Source of the DNA: Limibacter armeniacum | GTDB taxonomy: Bacteria; Bacteroidota; Bacteroidia; Cytophagales; Flammeovirgaceae | Length of the DNA: 64,000 nt | Reading direction: 5' to 3' | Assembly (NCBI RefSeq): GCF_036880985.1 | Contig: NZ_JBAJNO010000009.1 | Span: 2,578,501-2,642,500, forward strand | Part shown: one piece after another, positions 54,561-63,466 of the stretch | How positions within the stretch are numbered: position 1 is the first letter of the stretch | Layout of the letters: the number at the start of each line of letters is the position of its first letter | Made by a program: the position numbers and the translations under genes | The notes under the pieces: generated by a model | Seen by the model: the letters and a program-made list of their open reading frames with translations, nothing else | What the model was told of the DNA's origin: nothing | Databases searched by the model: none

Positions 54561-55187
54561 TTAGAAGAGAGACCAATTAGAAATCTGGTCAATAAAATAA
54601 GGTACAACTGCCGGTCTTATTGCAATACCGAAAACAACACCAAAGATGGCACCATAGAAATGAGCAGAATGATTTACTCTACCCACATTACGTTTATTCT
54701 CATAGTATGAATAAATGAGGTATAAAGCACCAAACAGGAAGCCTGGAATACATAGTATTGCCCATAGACAAACGCCCTCTATCGGATTGTATAAAATGCT
54801 TGCGAACAATACAGAGGACACACCACCTGAAGCACCAAGGGCACTATAACCAGGATCATTCTGATGCTTGAAATAAGTAGGTAAATCTGAGATTACAACT
54901 CCTGCAAAAAAGAGTACTATATAAAGAATACTTCCCAGTTGAGCACTACCCATTACTGCTCCAAAGATGCTTTCCACTACACCTCCAAAGAAATAAAGGG
55001 TAAACATATTAAAGAACAGGTGTCCATAGTCTTTGTGAATCAACCCTGATGTGATAAACCTTCCAAACTCATTCCTATTTTTAATACTGTAAGGATGCAT
55101 CAGCATTTTACTGTATAAGTTAGGCTGTCTCCAAGCGTAAAGGCTTATCCCTACTATGGCTATTATCAATATGAGGTTTGCTGACAT
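54561..55187 (-). CDS. Rhomboid-family intramembrane serine protease
   Basis: 208 residues with six membrane segments. The catalytic serine is Ser120 (LGASGGVSSVLF) and the catalytic histidine is His176 (NHSAHFYGAIFG); the conserved HLFFNMFTLYFFGG in helix 2 is also present. It cuts within membrane helices of unknown client proteins. First gene of a run rhomboid-DUF2062-mutY-ssb on the minus strand. Confidence 0.9.
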   Translation of the reverse strand: MSANLILIIAIVGISLYAWRQPNLYSKMLMHPYSIKNRNEFGRFITSGLIHKDYGHLFFNMFTLYFFGGVVESIFGAVMGSAQLGSILYIVLFFAGVVISDLPTYFKHQNDPGYSALGASGGVSSVLFASILYNPIEGVCLWAILCIPGFLFGALYLIYSYYENKRNVGRVNHSAHFYGAIFGVVFGIAIRPAVVPYFIDQISNWSLF

Positions 55188-55224
55188 GTTGATGGATTAT
55201 ATTTTAATTATATATGTAAGTGAA

Positions 55225-55232
55225 CAAAATTA
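55225..55232 (-). promoter_or_regulatory. Possible -7 element of the rhomboid operon
   Basis: TAATTTTG on the minus strand, 38 bases before the ATG; no clear -33 TTG. Confidence 0.3.
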
Positions 55233-55360
55233 GTCATCCCATAAATTTATTGTTGAAGCTGTTTGGCTTCATACAAAAGCAATCAAGTCCACAAAAGTAA
55301 ATAAAACCTATGTTTTTAACATTCTAATTATCTGATATAAGGAATTTTAAATTTATAACG

Positions 55361-55368
55361 TATATTTG
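55361..55368 (+). promoter_or_regulatory. Possible -7 element of rpsP
   Basis: TATATTTG matches the consensus. The start of transcription would be near 55375, right before two leader hairpins; no -33 TTG is seen. Confidence 0.45.
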
Positions 55369-55378
55369 CAGCCGATTT

Positions 55379-55428
55379 TGGGACGTGATCCCACATTAAT
55401 AATTTCTCACTGAGGGACGTGATCCCTC
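55379..55428 (+). repeat. Two identical-loop hairpins in the rpsP leader
   Basis: GGGACGTGATCCC occurs at 55380-55392 and again at 55414-55426. Each forms a short stem (TGGGA/TCCCA and GAGGGA/TCCCTC) with the same pentaloop CGTGA. They lie between the -7 element and the rpsP start codon. Confidence 0.7.
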
Positions 55429-55445
55429 GATAAACATTCTAAGAA

Positions 55446-56009
55446 ATGGCAGTAAAAATCAGACTGGCAAGAAAAGGTAGAAAAAGAAAGCCTATTTACA
55501 ACGTAGTTGTAGCTGATTCAAGATCACCACGTGATGGTAAATTCATTGAGAAACTGGGTACTTTCAACCCTAACGTACACCCTGCTCAAATCAACATTGA
55601 TGTAGACAAGGCTACACAGTGGCTGATGGTAGGTGCACAACCTACTGATACAGCAAGAACTATCTTGTCAAAAGCTGGTGCTATGTACAAGAAACACCTG
55701 CAAGTAGGTGTTGCTAAAGGTGCTAAAACTCAAGAGGAAGCAGACAAAATCTTCCAAGAGTGGATGGCTTCTAAAGATGCTTCTTACGCTGCTGAACTGG
55801 AAGCTCAGAAGCAAGCAAAAGCAGATGCTATCAAGAAAGACCAGGAAGCTGGTGTAGCTAAGAGAAAAGAAGCTGCAGAAGCTGAGGCTAAAGCGAAAGC
55901 TGAGGCAGAAGCTGCTGCAAAAGCGGAAGCTGAGGCTGCTACTGCGGAAGAAAACGCAGAAGAAGGTGAAGCTCCTGCTGATGATGCTGCTGAAGAAAGC
56001 GCAGAATAA
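55446..56009 (+). CDS. rpsP: 30S ribosomal protein bS16
   Basis: 187 residues. Residues 1-85 are the ribosomal core ([47 protein letters not shown]). The rest is a low-complexity tail of Ala, Glu and Lys ending in acidic EESAE, about 100 residues long; such tails are usual in Bacteroidota S16. bS16 stabilises 16S rRNA in the 30S body. No rimM or trmD follows, unlike in many bacteria, and its leader carries paired hairpins. Confidence 0.96.
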   Translation: MAVKIRLARKGRKRKPIYNVVVADSRSPRDGKFIEKLGTFNPNVHPAQINIDVDKATQWLMVGAQPTDTARTILSKAGAMYKKHLQVGVAKGAKTQEEADKIFQEWMASKDASYAAELEAQKQAKADAIKKDQEAGVAKRKEAAEAEAKAKAEAEAAAKAEAEAATAEENAEEGEAPADDAAEESAE

Positions 56010-56088
56010 GAAACTTTAAGCATGAAGGTGAGGAGTTGTTCCATCACCCCGTAAACTTAGTTTTAAGTTTCGTGAACTATAAATCGGT

Positions 56089-56128
56089 TAAAAGCCTAGA
56101 TTTCTATGCATAGAAATCTAGGCTTTTA
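56089..56128 (+). terminator. Terminator of rpsP
   Basis: 18-bp perfect stem with a TGCA loop: one 40-bp inverted repeat with core AAAAGCCTAGATTTCTA, followed by TTGTATC. Confidence 0.85.
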
Positions 56129-56327
56129 TTGTATCCAAGAATGAGCTTTTAGCACTATCACGTTATCTGAGGTAAACTTTATCTTACATGTCATATTCGT
56201 GTACTTTTTGCACTTATTCCTCGAAACTAATCCCCTCCTTATTCAGTTATTTATTTCAGAAACATATATCAAATACATTATAATATAAGGTGTATTCACC
56301 TGTAAAGAGGTAAATTTTTTTTCATCC

Positions 56328-56464
56328 AATATTATGCATGCATAATATTTTTTATATATTTGTCCAAATAAGGTATGCATGCATAACAAATACTTACAAA
56401 GGTAAAGCTCAATAATTACGGTGGACAACACCGTTTATTTGACACTAAATACTCTGCATGCAGA
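56328..56464 (+). promoter_or_regulatory. Cluster of three TGCATGCA palindromes (probable operators)
   Basis: A 22-bp perfect palindrome (56328-56349), a 12-bp one TATGCATGCATA (56374-56385) and a 12-bp one TCTGCATGCAGA (56453-56464) share the core TGCATGCA. The first covers the -33 region and the second the start of transcription predicted from TATATTTG at 56355-56362. This is the geometry of repression by a dimeric regulator, perhaps TetR-type. Confidence 0.6.
56355..56362 (+). promoter_or_regulatory. -7 element of the acyl-CoA dehydrogenase gene
   Basis: TATATTTG matches TAnnTTTG and lies between the first two palindromes. No TTG at -33, where the 22-bp palindrome lies. Confidence 0.5.
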
Positions 56465-56510
56465 ATATCTTGTAGAGACTCAAAACAACCATTAACAACT
56501 CAAATAAGCA

Positions 56511-58319
56511 ATGAACACATTCGCCGAAAAAAAGCACGCGATTAAAGGTGGTGAATTCATTATCAGAGAAAGTAATCCTGAGGAAATCTTTATCCCTGAA
56601 GAATTCACCGAAGAGCAAAAAATGATGGGGGCATCAACCAGAGATTTCATTGAAAAAGAAATCACCCCTAATGCAGAGAAAATTGATAGCCATGATTGGG
56701 AACTAGTGAAGTCAATCTTTGACAAAGCTGGTGAACTAGGCCTTTTAGGTATCTCAGTACCTGAAGAGCTTGACGGTTTGGGAATGAACTTCAACACATC
56801 TATGTTGATTGCCGATCTATTTGGAGCAGCTGGTTCATTCTCGACTACTTATGGAGCACATACAGGTATCGGTACACTGCCAATCCTATACTACGGTACA
56901 GAAGAGCAGAAAAAGAAATATGTATCTAAGCTAGCAACGGGTGAGTGGGTAGGCTGTTACTGCCTGACAGAACCAGATGCAGGTTCAGACGCTAACTCAG
57001 GTAAAACAAAAGCTGTTCTAACTGAAGATGGCAAACACTATCTGATCACTGGTCAGAAAATGTGGATCTCAAACGCAGGTTTTGCAGATGTATTCATCGT
57101 TTTCGCAAAAATCGAAGATGATAAAAACCTGACAGCATTCATCGTTGAAAAAGACTTCGAAGGTCTTTCACTAGGTGATGAAGAGCATAAGATGGGTATC
57201 AAAGGTTCTTCAACTCGTCAAGTATTCTTCAACGACTGTAAGGTTCCTGTTGAAAATATGCTCTCAGAAAGAGGAAACGGCTTCAAGATCGCTGTAAATA
57301 TCCTGAACATTGGTCGTGCTAAACTAGGTGCAGGTGTATTGGATGGTTCTCGTCGTGTAATCGAGCTGTCAACACAATATGCTAAAGAGAGAAAGCAATT
57401 CAAGCAGTCAATTGCAAACTTTGGTGCTATCAAGCACAAGCTTTCGCAAATGGCTATAAAAACATATGCTGTTGAGTCAGCATGTTACAGAGCTGGTCAG
57501 AACATCGATGACAAGATCGAGGAACTGATTGCTAGTGGCATGGATGAAGCTCAAGCAAAACTGAAAGGTATTGAGGAGTTTGCTATTGAATGTGCAATTC
57601 TGAAAGTACATGGCTCTGAAGCTCTTGACTATGTAGTAGACGAGGGGGTTCAGGTTTACGGTGGAATGGGCTTCTCGGCTGATGCTCCTATGGAAAGAGC
57701 TTACCGTGATGCTCGTATTGCTCGTATCTACGAAGGTACAAACGAAATCAACCGTATGTTGCTTGTAGGTATGATCGTAAAGCGAGCTATGAAAGGCGAG
57801 CTTGATGTGATGACTCCTGCAATGGATGTGGCACGTGAGCTTACTTCAATTCCTTCATTTGAAACAATTGATGCTTCCAAGCTTTTCAATGTTGAAAAAG
57901 ACTTGCTGAAGCGCCTGAAAAAAGCAGCGCTAATGGTTGCAGGTAAAGCCGCTCAAACTTTTGAAGCTGAACTTTCAAACCAACAAGAAATCCTGATGAA
58001 CATTGCTGATATGCTGATTGAAATCTATGCAGCAGAATCCGCAATGCTGAGAACTGAAAAACTGGTTGCTCAGAGAGGTGAGGATGCTTGTAAGGCTAAC
58101 ATCTATGCTGTTGAAGTATATATGAGAGAAGCTGCAGAGAAGATTGCTGCAGCTGCTAGAGAAGCTATTCCTGCTATTGCTAAAGGTGATGAGATGAAAG
58201 TGATGATGATGGGCGTGAAACGCTTCACAAAATATGATTTTGTGGATGTTCATGGCAAGAGAAGAGCAATTGCAGATCAAATTATTGAAAAGGGTGGTTA
58301 CCCATTCTTTTTCCTTTAA
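56511..58319 (+). CDS. Acyl-CoA dehydrogenase, VLCAD/ACAD9-like
   Basis: 602 residues, the length of very-long-chain types rather than the usual 380. N-terminal helical domain; middle beta domain with CYCLTEPDAGSDA and MWISNAGFADVFIV; C-terminal helical domain with GGMGFSADAPMERAYRDARIARIYEGTNEI, where Glu408 is the catalytic base. Residues about 440-602 are the extra helical extension. It oxidises acyl-CoA to trans-2-enoyl-CoA with FAD in beta-oxidation. No thiolase or hydratase gene follows. A cluster of palindromes in front suggests repression when fatty acids are absent. Confidence 0.94.
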   Translation: MNTFAEKKHAIKGGEFIIRESNPEEIFIPEEFTEEQKMMGASTRDFIEKEITPNAEKIDSHDWELVKSIFDKAGELGLLGISVPEELDGLGMNFNTSMLIADLFGAAGSFSTTYGAHTGIGTLPILYYGTEEQKKKYVSKLATGEWVGCYCLTEPDAGSDANSGKTKAVLTEDGKHYLITGQKMWISNAGFADVFIVFAKIEDDKNLTAFIVEKDFEGLSLGDEEHKMGIKGSSTRQVFFNDCKVPVENMLSERGNGFKIAVNILNIGRAKLGAGVLDGSRRVIELSTQYAKERKQFKQSIANFGAIKHKLSQMAIKTYAVESACYRAGQNIDDKIEELIASGMDEAQAKLKGIEEFAIECAILKVHGSEALDYVVDEGVQVYGGMGFSADAPMERAYRDARIARIYEGTNEINRMLLVGMIVKRAMKGELDVMTPAMDVARELTSIPSFETIDASKLFNVEKDLLKRLKKAALMVAGKAAQTFEAELSNQQEILMNIADMLIEIYAAESAMLRTEKLVAQRGEDACKANIYAVEVYMREAAEKIAAAAREAIPAIAKGDEMKVMMMGVKRFTKYDFVDVHGKRRAIADQIIEKGGYPFFFL

Positions 58320-58370
58320 TCGTAGATATATATATATAGGACGATTATCAAATACTTGGTTACATGATGG

Positions 58371-58402
58371 AAAAAGCCCAACTGTTTCAGTTGGGCTTTT
58401 TT
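58371..58402. terminator. Bidirectional terminator
   Basis: 13-bp perfect stem AAAAAGCCCAACT / AGTTGGGCTTTTT with a 5-base loop, between convergent genes. Confidence 0.92.
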
Positions 58403-58418
58403 GTATCTAATAACTTCT

Positions 58419-58649
58419 TTACACTAGCTTATCAATTGCAGCTGCCAGTTTTTTGTCCTTTTCCGTGACCGTATTTCCTGCATCGTGAGTCGTTAACTCA
58501 ATATCTACAGTATTCCATACATTTGACCAATTTGGATGATGATCCATTTTTTCCGCCAACATAGCTACACGGGTCATAAATGCGAAAGCCTCTGAAAAGT
58601 TTTTGAACTTAAATGTCCTCTTAAGTTTATTATCAGCTTCTGTCCACAT
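58419..58649 (-). CDS. 4a-hydroxytetrahydrobiopterin dehydratase (pterin carbinolamine dehydratase)
   Basis: 76 residues, the short form found in Bacteroidota. [44 protein letters not shown] contains the catalytic histidine pair (DHHP) and the later His of TTHDAG. It dehydrates 4a-carbinolamine pterin formed by aromatic amino acid hydroxylases and can support molybdopterin-type systems. No hydroxylase gene is adjacent. Confidence 0.92.
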   Translation of the reverse strand: MWTEADNKLKRTFKFKNFSEAFAFMTRVAMLAEKMDHHPNWSNVWNTVDIELTTHDAGNTVTEKDKKLAAAIDKLV

Positions 58650-58734
58650 GATGTTTATTGTTTAAGGGTTGTATGTGATTATTAAAATTCAAAGTAGAAA
58701 GATTAATCTACTCAGACAATGACTATAAAAACAA

Positions 58735-58756
58735 AAGGCTCCTCGAAAGGAGCCTT
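58735..58756 (-). terminator. Terminator of purH
   Basis: 9-bp stem AAGGCTCCT / AGGAGCCTT with a CGAA loop; T-rich follow-on on the minus strand. Confidence 0.85.
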
Positions 58757-58782
58757 CTTAAAAATCAGATATATTTTCAGAA

Positions 58783-60321
58783 TTAGTGTTTGAAATGTCT
58801 AATTCCTGTAAATACCATTGAAATATTATGCCCATCACAGTAGTCAATTGACAGCTGGTCTTTTACTGATCCACCTGGTTGAATGACTGCCTTGATACCT
58901 TCATTGTCTGCAATCTCTACACAATCAGGGAATGGGAAGAATGCGTCTGAAGCCATTACTGCATCATTCAGATCAAAGTTAAATGACTTCGCTTTTTTGA
59001 TTGCTTGCTTTAACGCATCAACTCGTGAAGTCTGACCTACACCACTTGCAAACAATTGACCATCCTTAGCCAATACAATTGCATTAGATTTAGTATGCTT
59101 CACTACTTTGTTAGCAAACAGGAGTGCTTTTACCTGAGCATCTGTCGGAGCAGCTTTTGTCACTACTTTCAGGTCTTCTGTAGTTTCTGTTACAGCATCT
59201 TTTTCCTGAGCTACAACACCATTCAGTAATGTCTTGTACAAGTACTTAGGCATTGCTGTTTCCTTTCTTTCCAACAAGATCAGGTTTTTCTTGCTTTTCA
59301 GTAATTCCAGAGCTGCATCATCAAATGCTGGAGCAATCAGTACTTCACAGAACAGTTTATGAATTTCCCCTGCTGTTTCAGCATCAATCGGCTGGTTTGC
59401 AACCAATACACCACCGAATGCAGATACTGTATCACATTCAAATGCTCTCAGGTATGCTTCTTTGATCGTATCACCTGTTGCTACGCCACAAGCATTTGTG
59501 TGTTTCAGAATTGCGAATGCAGAACCTTCAGCCGCTGGGAACTCATCAATCAACGCAATAGCAGCATCAACATCAACAAGGTTATTGTATGAAAGCTCCT
59601 TGCCATGAAGTTGATTGAACAGATCGTCAAGTTTACCAAAGAAAGCTCCTTTTTGGTGAGGGTTTTCTCCATAACGAAGAACTTTTGACTCACGCACGCT
59701 TTCCTTGTAGTTCATGATATGCTCTTCTTCTGGCAACGTCTCATTGAAATAGTTGAAGATAGCTGTATCATAATGAGATGAAATATCGAAAGCTTTTGCA
59801 GCAAAACGCTTTCTGTCTGAAAGTTCAGTACAGCCTTTCTTATCTCTTAGGATATTCTCAAGCTCGCCGTACTGCTCTCTTGAAGATACAATTGTTACAT
59901 CTTTGTAATTCTTGGCAGCTGCACGGATCAGTGAAATACCTCCAATGTCTACCTTTTCGATGATATCTTCATGTGGAGCTCCTGATGCTACTGTTTCCTC
60001 AAAAGGGTAGAGGTCTACAATTACCAAGTCAAGGTTTGGAATATCATATTCCTTCACTTGCTGAACATCAGTTTCGTTATCTCTTCTGTTCAGGATACCA
60101 CCAAATACTTTTGGGTGAAGTGTCTTTACTCTACCACCAAGAATGGAAGGGTAAGAAGTAAGGTCTTCAACCGCTACTACAGGTACACCCTGCTCTTCAA
60201 TAAACTTCTGTGTACCACCTGTAGAGTAAATTGTTACTCCGTTCTCGTGCAGAAGTTTAACAATTGGTTCAAGATTGTCTTTGTAAAATACGGAAATGAG
60301 CGCTGATTCTATCTTTTTCAT
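58783..60321 (-). CDS. purH: Bifunctional AICAR transformylase/IMP cyclohydrolase
   Basis: 512 residues. N-terminal IMP cyclohydrolase domain (SALISVFYKDNLEPIV, YSTGGTQKFIEEQG, GGRVKTLHPKVFGGIL) and C-terminal AICAR formyltransferase domain (RYGENPHQKGAFF, ILKHTNACGVA with the catalytic Lys-His, SDAFFPFPDCVE, IQPGGSVKDQLSIDYC). These carry out the last two steps of IMP synthesis. It is followed by a terminator and preceded by a gap of 107 bases from coaE. Confidence 0.97.
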   Translation of the reverse strand: MKKIESALISVFYKDNLEPIVKLLHENGVTIYSTGGTQKFIEEQGVPVVAVEDLTSYPSILGGRVKTLHPKVFGGILNRRDNETDVQQVKEYDIPNLDLVIVDLYPFEETVASGAPHEDIIEKVDIGGISLIRAAAKNYKDVTIVSSREQYGELENILRDKKGCTELSDRKRFAAKAFDISSHYDTAIFNYFNETLPEEEHIMNYKESVRESKVLRYGENPHQKGAFFGKLDDLFNQLHGKELSYNNLVDVDAAIALIDEFPAAEGSAFAILKHTNACGVATGDTIKEAYLRAFECDTVSAFGGVLVANQPIDAETAGEIHKLFCEVLIAPAFDDAALELLKSKKNLILLERKETAMPKYLYKTLLNGVVAQEKDAVTETTEDLKVVTKAAPTDAQVKALLFANKVVKHTKSNAIVLAKDGQLFASGVGQTSRVDALKQAIKKAKSFNFDLNDAVMASDAFFPFPDCVEIADNEGIKAVIQPGGSVKDQLSIDYCDGHNISMVFTGIRHFKH

Positions 60322-60428
60322 TGAGTCAAGAGTTTTGGAAATGTGCTGCGAAACTAATCAGACTTTATTTAAAATTGAACCCTGAAAAAACATATTTTTA
60401 ACATATAGATAAAAATACGTTCAGCTAT

Positions 60429-61037
60429 TCATAAATTTCCATTAGAAAACTGCTCATGTAGTGCCAATAGCTTTGGTATCACCAGCTCAGAGTTATCATT
60501 GTGTATAATGATATCTGCTTTTGCAGCTCGTTCTTTATCTGAAATTTGTTTAGCAATGATGCCTTTAATTTGCTCTTCAGATCGTTGAGGATCTCTTTTT
60601 AAAACTCTCCTGATTCGTTCCTCCTCATTACAAACTACCGCTATCACTTGATCCAGTGACTTATGACTATTTGATTCAAACATCAGGGCAGCCTCTTTGA
60701 CCACATAAGGAAAATGTTTCAAGTAATAAGCAGCCCACTCCTGGTAATGTAACCCAACCAAAGGGTGTACTAAGCTATTCAAGACTTTCACTTTCTCAGA
60801 ATCAGAAAAAACCTGACCGGCTAAGTATTGTCTGTTAAGTGTACCGTCAGGGTAGTATGAATCATCCCCAAATGCAGATTTTACCTTTCCTACAAGATTT
60901 GGGTCTTTAACCATTAACTCTTTGGCCATACTGTCTGCATCATATACAGGTACCCCTAATAACCTAAAGAATTTACAGATCAGGCTTTTTCCAGCTCCGA
61001 TTCCTCCTGTAATCCCTACCTGCACACCTTTACTCAT
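60429..61037 (-). CDS. coaE: Dephospho-CoA kinase
   Basis: 202 residues. P-loop GITGGIGAGKS at the N-terminus, VYDADSMAKELM, VKEAALMFES and the LID region (LKRDPQRSEEQI). It phosphorylates the 3'-OH of dephospho-CoA, the last step of CoA synthesis. Its start overlaps the ybbR-like gene by 8 bases, so translation is coupled. Confidence 0.96.
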   Translation of the reverse strand: MSKGVQVGITGGIGAGKSLICKFFRLLGVPVYDADSMAKELMVKDPNLVGKVKSAFGDDSYYPDGTLNRQYLAGQVFSDSEKVKVLNSLVHPLVGLHYQEWAAYYLKHFPYVVKEAALMFESNSHKSLDQVIAVVCNEEERIRRVLKRDPQRSEEQIKGIIAKQISDKERAAKADIIIHNDNSELVIPKLLALHEQFSNGNL

Positions 61038-62031
61038 CTTTCTTGTTTTTAATTCTCAGTTTTACCCGCTCAGGATATACAGTTACATTTCTGAAGCGAT
61101 CATCCAATGTTACCATTGGTTTTATAGTTGTATCAGCTTTGTTCAAATCTTTATACTCCAACCATACATTTAAGGAATCTATATCTTCCATTATATCATA
61201 CTCCTTAATCTCATAACTGATATATACAGTTTCGTTAACTGGCTCAACATTGGAAGGGAAATCTACCAGACGCAGTTTGGCTGGTACTCTTTCCTTTACA
61301 ATATAAGCCACTTCAAAACTTACATTCACTTCAGCATAATCCACGGAAGTATATTTCTGATTAGCCTTGGTTATCGGTACACTCTCATCAAAACTTTCCT
61401 CAATAGGCTCGTGTTCATCCAAGTCTATCGTCCAAACGGGTGGCAACTTTGAGATAAAGGACTTTGGCCCTGTAAAGTTTACCGTATCAGGAGTGATAAA
61501 TACATCAGACACTACTTCATAACCTTCACCCAGTGGGATAGAAGCAATATCAACCTTGAGAGGTACTGACTTATCAACGAGTTCATCATAGTCAAAAAAC
61601 ACTGAATCCTCCATCAAGTAATTAACCTTCAATCCTTTTAAAAGTCTATTTACCTCAGGTAAAAGCATCTTACCCGTCACAAAATTGATGTTGACAGGAT
61701 TCTCTATATCCAGGTTCAAAGTATTTAAACTAAAACCCAAACTTTTACTCAGCAATGCCCAGCCATTGCCAGTCACATTCACTGTCAAGTGATTTGGAGG
61801 GGTACTCAAAGCTACAATGTTAGCTTGCTCATATTGTACTTTAAGAGGGATATCAATGTTAGTTGTGTGGTCTTCATTTAAAGAATGGAAAATCCAAAAT
61901 GTAAATGCAGTCACAAAGCAAATGGACAGCGCCCGCCAATCCCATTTTCTTATGCTCCGGAAAAGCTCATTATCAAGGTTGATGCGCCTTCTCCAATATC
62001 TATATAAGCTTGTAACTCTGAATTTTTTCAT
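61030..62031 (-). CDS. YbbR-domain membrane-anchored protein
   Basis: 333 residues. A basic N-terminus (KFRVTSLYRYWRRR) and one membrane helix near residues 32-50 (ALSICFVTAFTFWIFHSL) are followed by repeated YbbR-like beta domains (LKVQYEQANIVALSTPPNHLTVNVTG, LKVDIASIPLGEGYEVVSDVFITPDTVNFTGPKSF). The domains face the periplasm. The function is unknown in this phylum, but the gene is fixed between yajC and coaE. Confidence 0.85.
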   Translation of the reverse strand: MKKFRVTSLYRYWRRRINLDNELFRSIRKWDWRALSICFVTAFTFWIFHSLNEDHTTNIDIPLKVQYEQANIVALSTPPNHLTVNVTGNGWALLSKSLGFSLNTLNLDIENPVNINFVTGKMLLPEVNRLLKGLKVNYLMEDSVFFDYDELVDKSVPLKVDIASIPLGEGYEVVSDVFITPDTVNFTGPKSFISKLPPVWTIDLDEHEPIEESFDESVPITKANQKYTSVDYAEVNVSFEVAYIVKERVPAKLRLVDFPSNVEPVNETVYISYEIKEYDIMEDIDSLNVWLEYKDLNKADTTIKPMVTLDDRFRNVTVYPERVKLRIKNKKDE

Positions 62032-62124
62032 ACTGACATTGCTGAGAATGTATGGTTTAGGTCAAGTATAAGGTTCAATGTATTAGAATAATGCATAAAA
62101 ATAGAAAATAAACTTAAGCCAAAA

Positions 62125-62162
62125 AAAATGGCTCCTATTCTTGTTTGAATAGGAGCCATTTT
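62125..62162 (-). terminator. Terminator of yajC
   Basis: 16-bp perfect stem AAAATGGCTCCTATTC / GAATAGGAGCCATTTT; T8 on the minus strand. Confidence 0.92.
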
Positions 62163-62185
62163 ATATTATGAAAAGACAAACTTAC

Positions 62186-62509
62186 TTATTTTTTCTCTCC
62201 ACCTCCGAACACTGTTTTTGTGTTCTCAAAAGAAATTGAAGACTTTTCAAATCTGATCTTAGTTCCTTTATCTACTTCTACCAGTACTGTGTCCCCTTCA
62301 ATTGCAGCCACCGTACCGTGCATACCTCCAACAGTTACGACACTGTCACCCTTCTTTAATCCTTTTGAAAATTCTTGCTGCTGCTTTTGCTTCTTTTGCT
62401 GAGGTCTCATCATAAAGAAATAGAAAATTGCCACCATGGCAACAATCATCAGGATTTGACTGTAGTTAGCCAACCCACCTCCAGCTTGTAAAAGTACTGT
62501 ATAAAGCAT
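62186..62509 (-). CDS. yajC: Preprotein translocase accessory subunit YajC
   Basis: 107 residues. A membrane helix (ILMIVAMVAIFYFFMMRP), the QQKKQKQQQEF motif, and a small beta domain (GDSVVTVGGMHGTVAAIEGDTVLVEV). YajC binds SecDF at the Sec translocon. Confidence 0.95.
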   Translation of the reverse strand: MLYTVLLQAGGGLANYSQILMIVAMVAIFYFFMMRPQQKKQKQQQEFSKGLKKGDSVVTVGGMHGTVAAIEGDTVLVEVDKGTKIRFEKSSISFENTKTVFGGGEKK

Positions 62510-62571
62510 TGTTTTAAATTTTTATTCTCCCCATCATGAGGAAAACTTCAGTTTAGTTGATATTAAAATAT

Positions 62572-62598
62572 AAACCCACAAGCAATGCCTGTGGGTTT
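62572..62598 (-). terminator. Hairpin between the DUF1573 gene and yajC
   Basis: 9-bp stem AAACCCACA / TGTGGGTTT with T-rich sequence on the minus strand; possibly partial termination. Confidence 0.65.
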
Positions 62599-62608
62599 TG
62601 CAATATTA

Positions 62609-63103
62609 TTACATGGTCTTTACTGGACCTTCTGCTGTCTCTTCTTTAACCACATTACCTGTGATCTTAATTGATGATAGTCCATCTTCAATGTTAGCAT
62701 AGATAGTAATAGCCTTGTTCTGTTGGCCAACTTTACCTCTACTGTTGAAGACTACTTTCAAGTCACCTGTTTCACCAGGAGCCACTGCCTCTTTAGGCCA
62801 TTCAGGAGCAGTACAACCACAAGTTGTTTTCACATTCGTGATTTGCAGTGGAATACTTCCTGAGTTAGTAAACTTGAAGATATGCTCTACAACATCACCT
62901 TGTTGGATATCACCGAAGTCATAAAGTTTCTCTTCGAATTCGATAGCAGCTACTGCTTCGTTAGTCTCAGTACCACCTGTACTAGTCTGAACTTTTACTA
63001 CATCTTCTGAACCTGCATTGCTCTTTTCTTTTTCAGCATTACACGCGAAAAGCATAGATGCACTCAATGCGCAAAGTCCAATTATTTTTGTGATTTTTTT
63101 CAT
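62609..63103 (-). CDS. DUF1573 lipoprotein
   Basis: 164 residues. Lipoprotein signal to Cys21 (CALSASMLFAC). The DUF1573 domain is an immunoglobulin-like fold with FEEKLYDFGDIQQGDVVEHIFKFTNSGSIPLQITNVKTTCGCTAPEWPKEAVAPGETG, where the CGC pair is the family hallmark. The function is unknown. It sits between a YtxH gene and yajC, as usual in Bacteroidota. Confidence 0.9.
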   Translation of the reverse strand: MKKITKIIGLCALSASMLFACNAEKEKSNAGSEDVVKVQTSTGGTETNEAVAAIEFEEKLYDFGDIQQGDVVEHIFKFTNSGSIPLQITNVKTTCGCTAPEWPKEAVAPGETGDLKVVFNSRGKVGQQNKAITIYANIEDGLSSIKITGNVVKEETAEGPVKTM

Positions 63104-63154
63104 AACCTTTAGCTCTATAAGGGTTTCAGGGTTATATAGTTAGATATTGATTTA

Positions 63155-63466
63155 TTATTCTGTATCTGGTCCAGATGCAATTTTATTTTTCAATGCATCA
63201 ACCTCATTCATCAATTGCTCAGCATGCTTGATGGCATCAGAAATCACTTTTTGTCCTTCTGTTTTAGCCGCAGAAATATGCTCATTGCGACCTTCCATCA
63301 AGTCATCAATCAGCTCTTGAAGACTTTCTTTGTATTTGTCAAGACGGTAGCTCAACCTATCTCTTGTACTCTTACCTTTATCTGGCGCGTAAAGTACTCC
63401 TACCAATGCACCTGCCGCAGCGCCTGCCAAAAAAGCCAGCAGAGAATTACCTGAATTTTTACTCAT
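63155..63466 (-). CDS. YtxH-like small membrane protein
   Basis: 103 residues. A Gly/Ala-rich N-terminal helix (LLAFLAGAAAGALVGVLYAPDKGKSTRDRLS) is the YtxH signature, with the APDKGK turn. The rest is a coiled coil (residues about 45-95). Proteins of this type occur in stress responses and next to nusB in Bacteroidota. It is not clear what it does. Confidence 0.85.
   Translation of the reverse strand: MSKNSGNSLLAFLAGAAAGALVGVLYAPDKGKSTRDRLSYRLDKYKESLQELIDDLMEGRNEHISAAKTEGQKVISDAIKHAEQLMNEVDALKNKIASGPDTE

Larger units (their letters stand above)
56010..56510. other. Intergenic region upstream of the acyl-CoA dehydrogenase
   Basis: 501 bases holding the rpsP terminator (56089-56128), three TGCATGCA palindromes and a -7 element, all listed separately. 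No gene seen. Confidence 0.6.

Noticed and set aside
55861-56005. Ala/Glu/Lys repeats at the end of rpsP as a tandem repeat element
   Set aside because: It is the usual low-complexity tail of Bacteroidota bS16, not a DNA repeat.
56243-56431. 62-residue minus-strand frame
   Set aside because: It runs through the palindrome cluster and promoter; its content is explained by AT-rich palindromic DNA.
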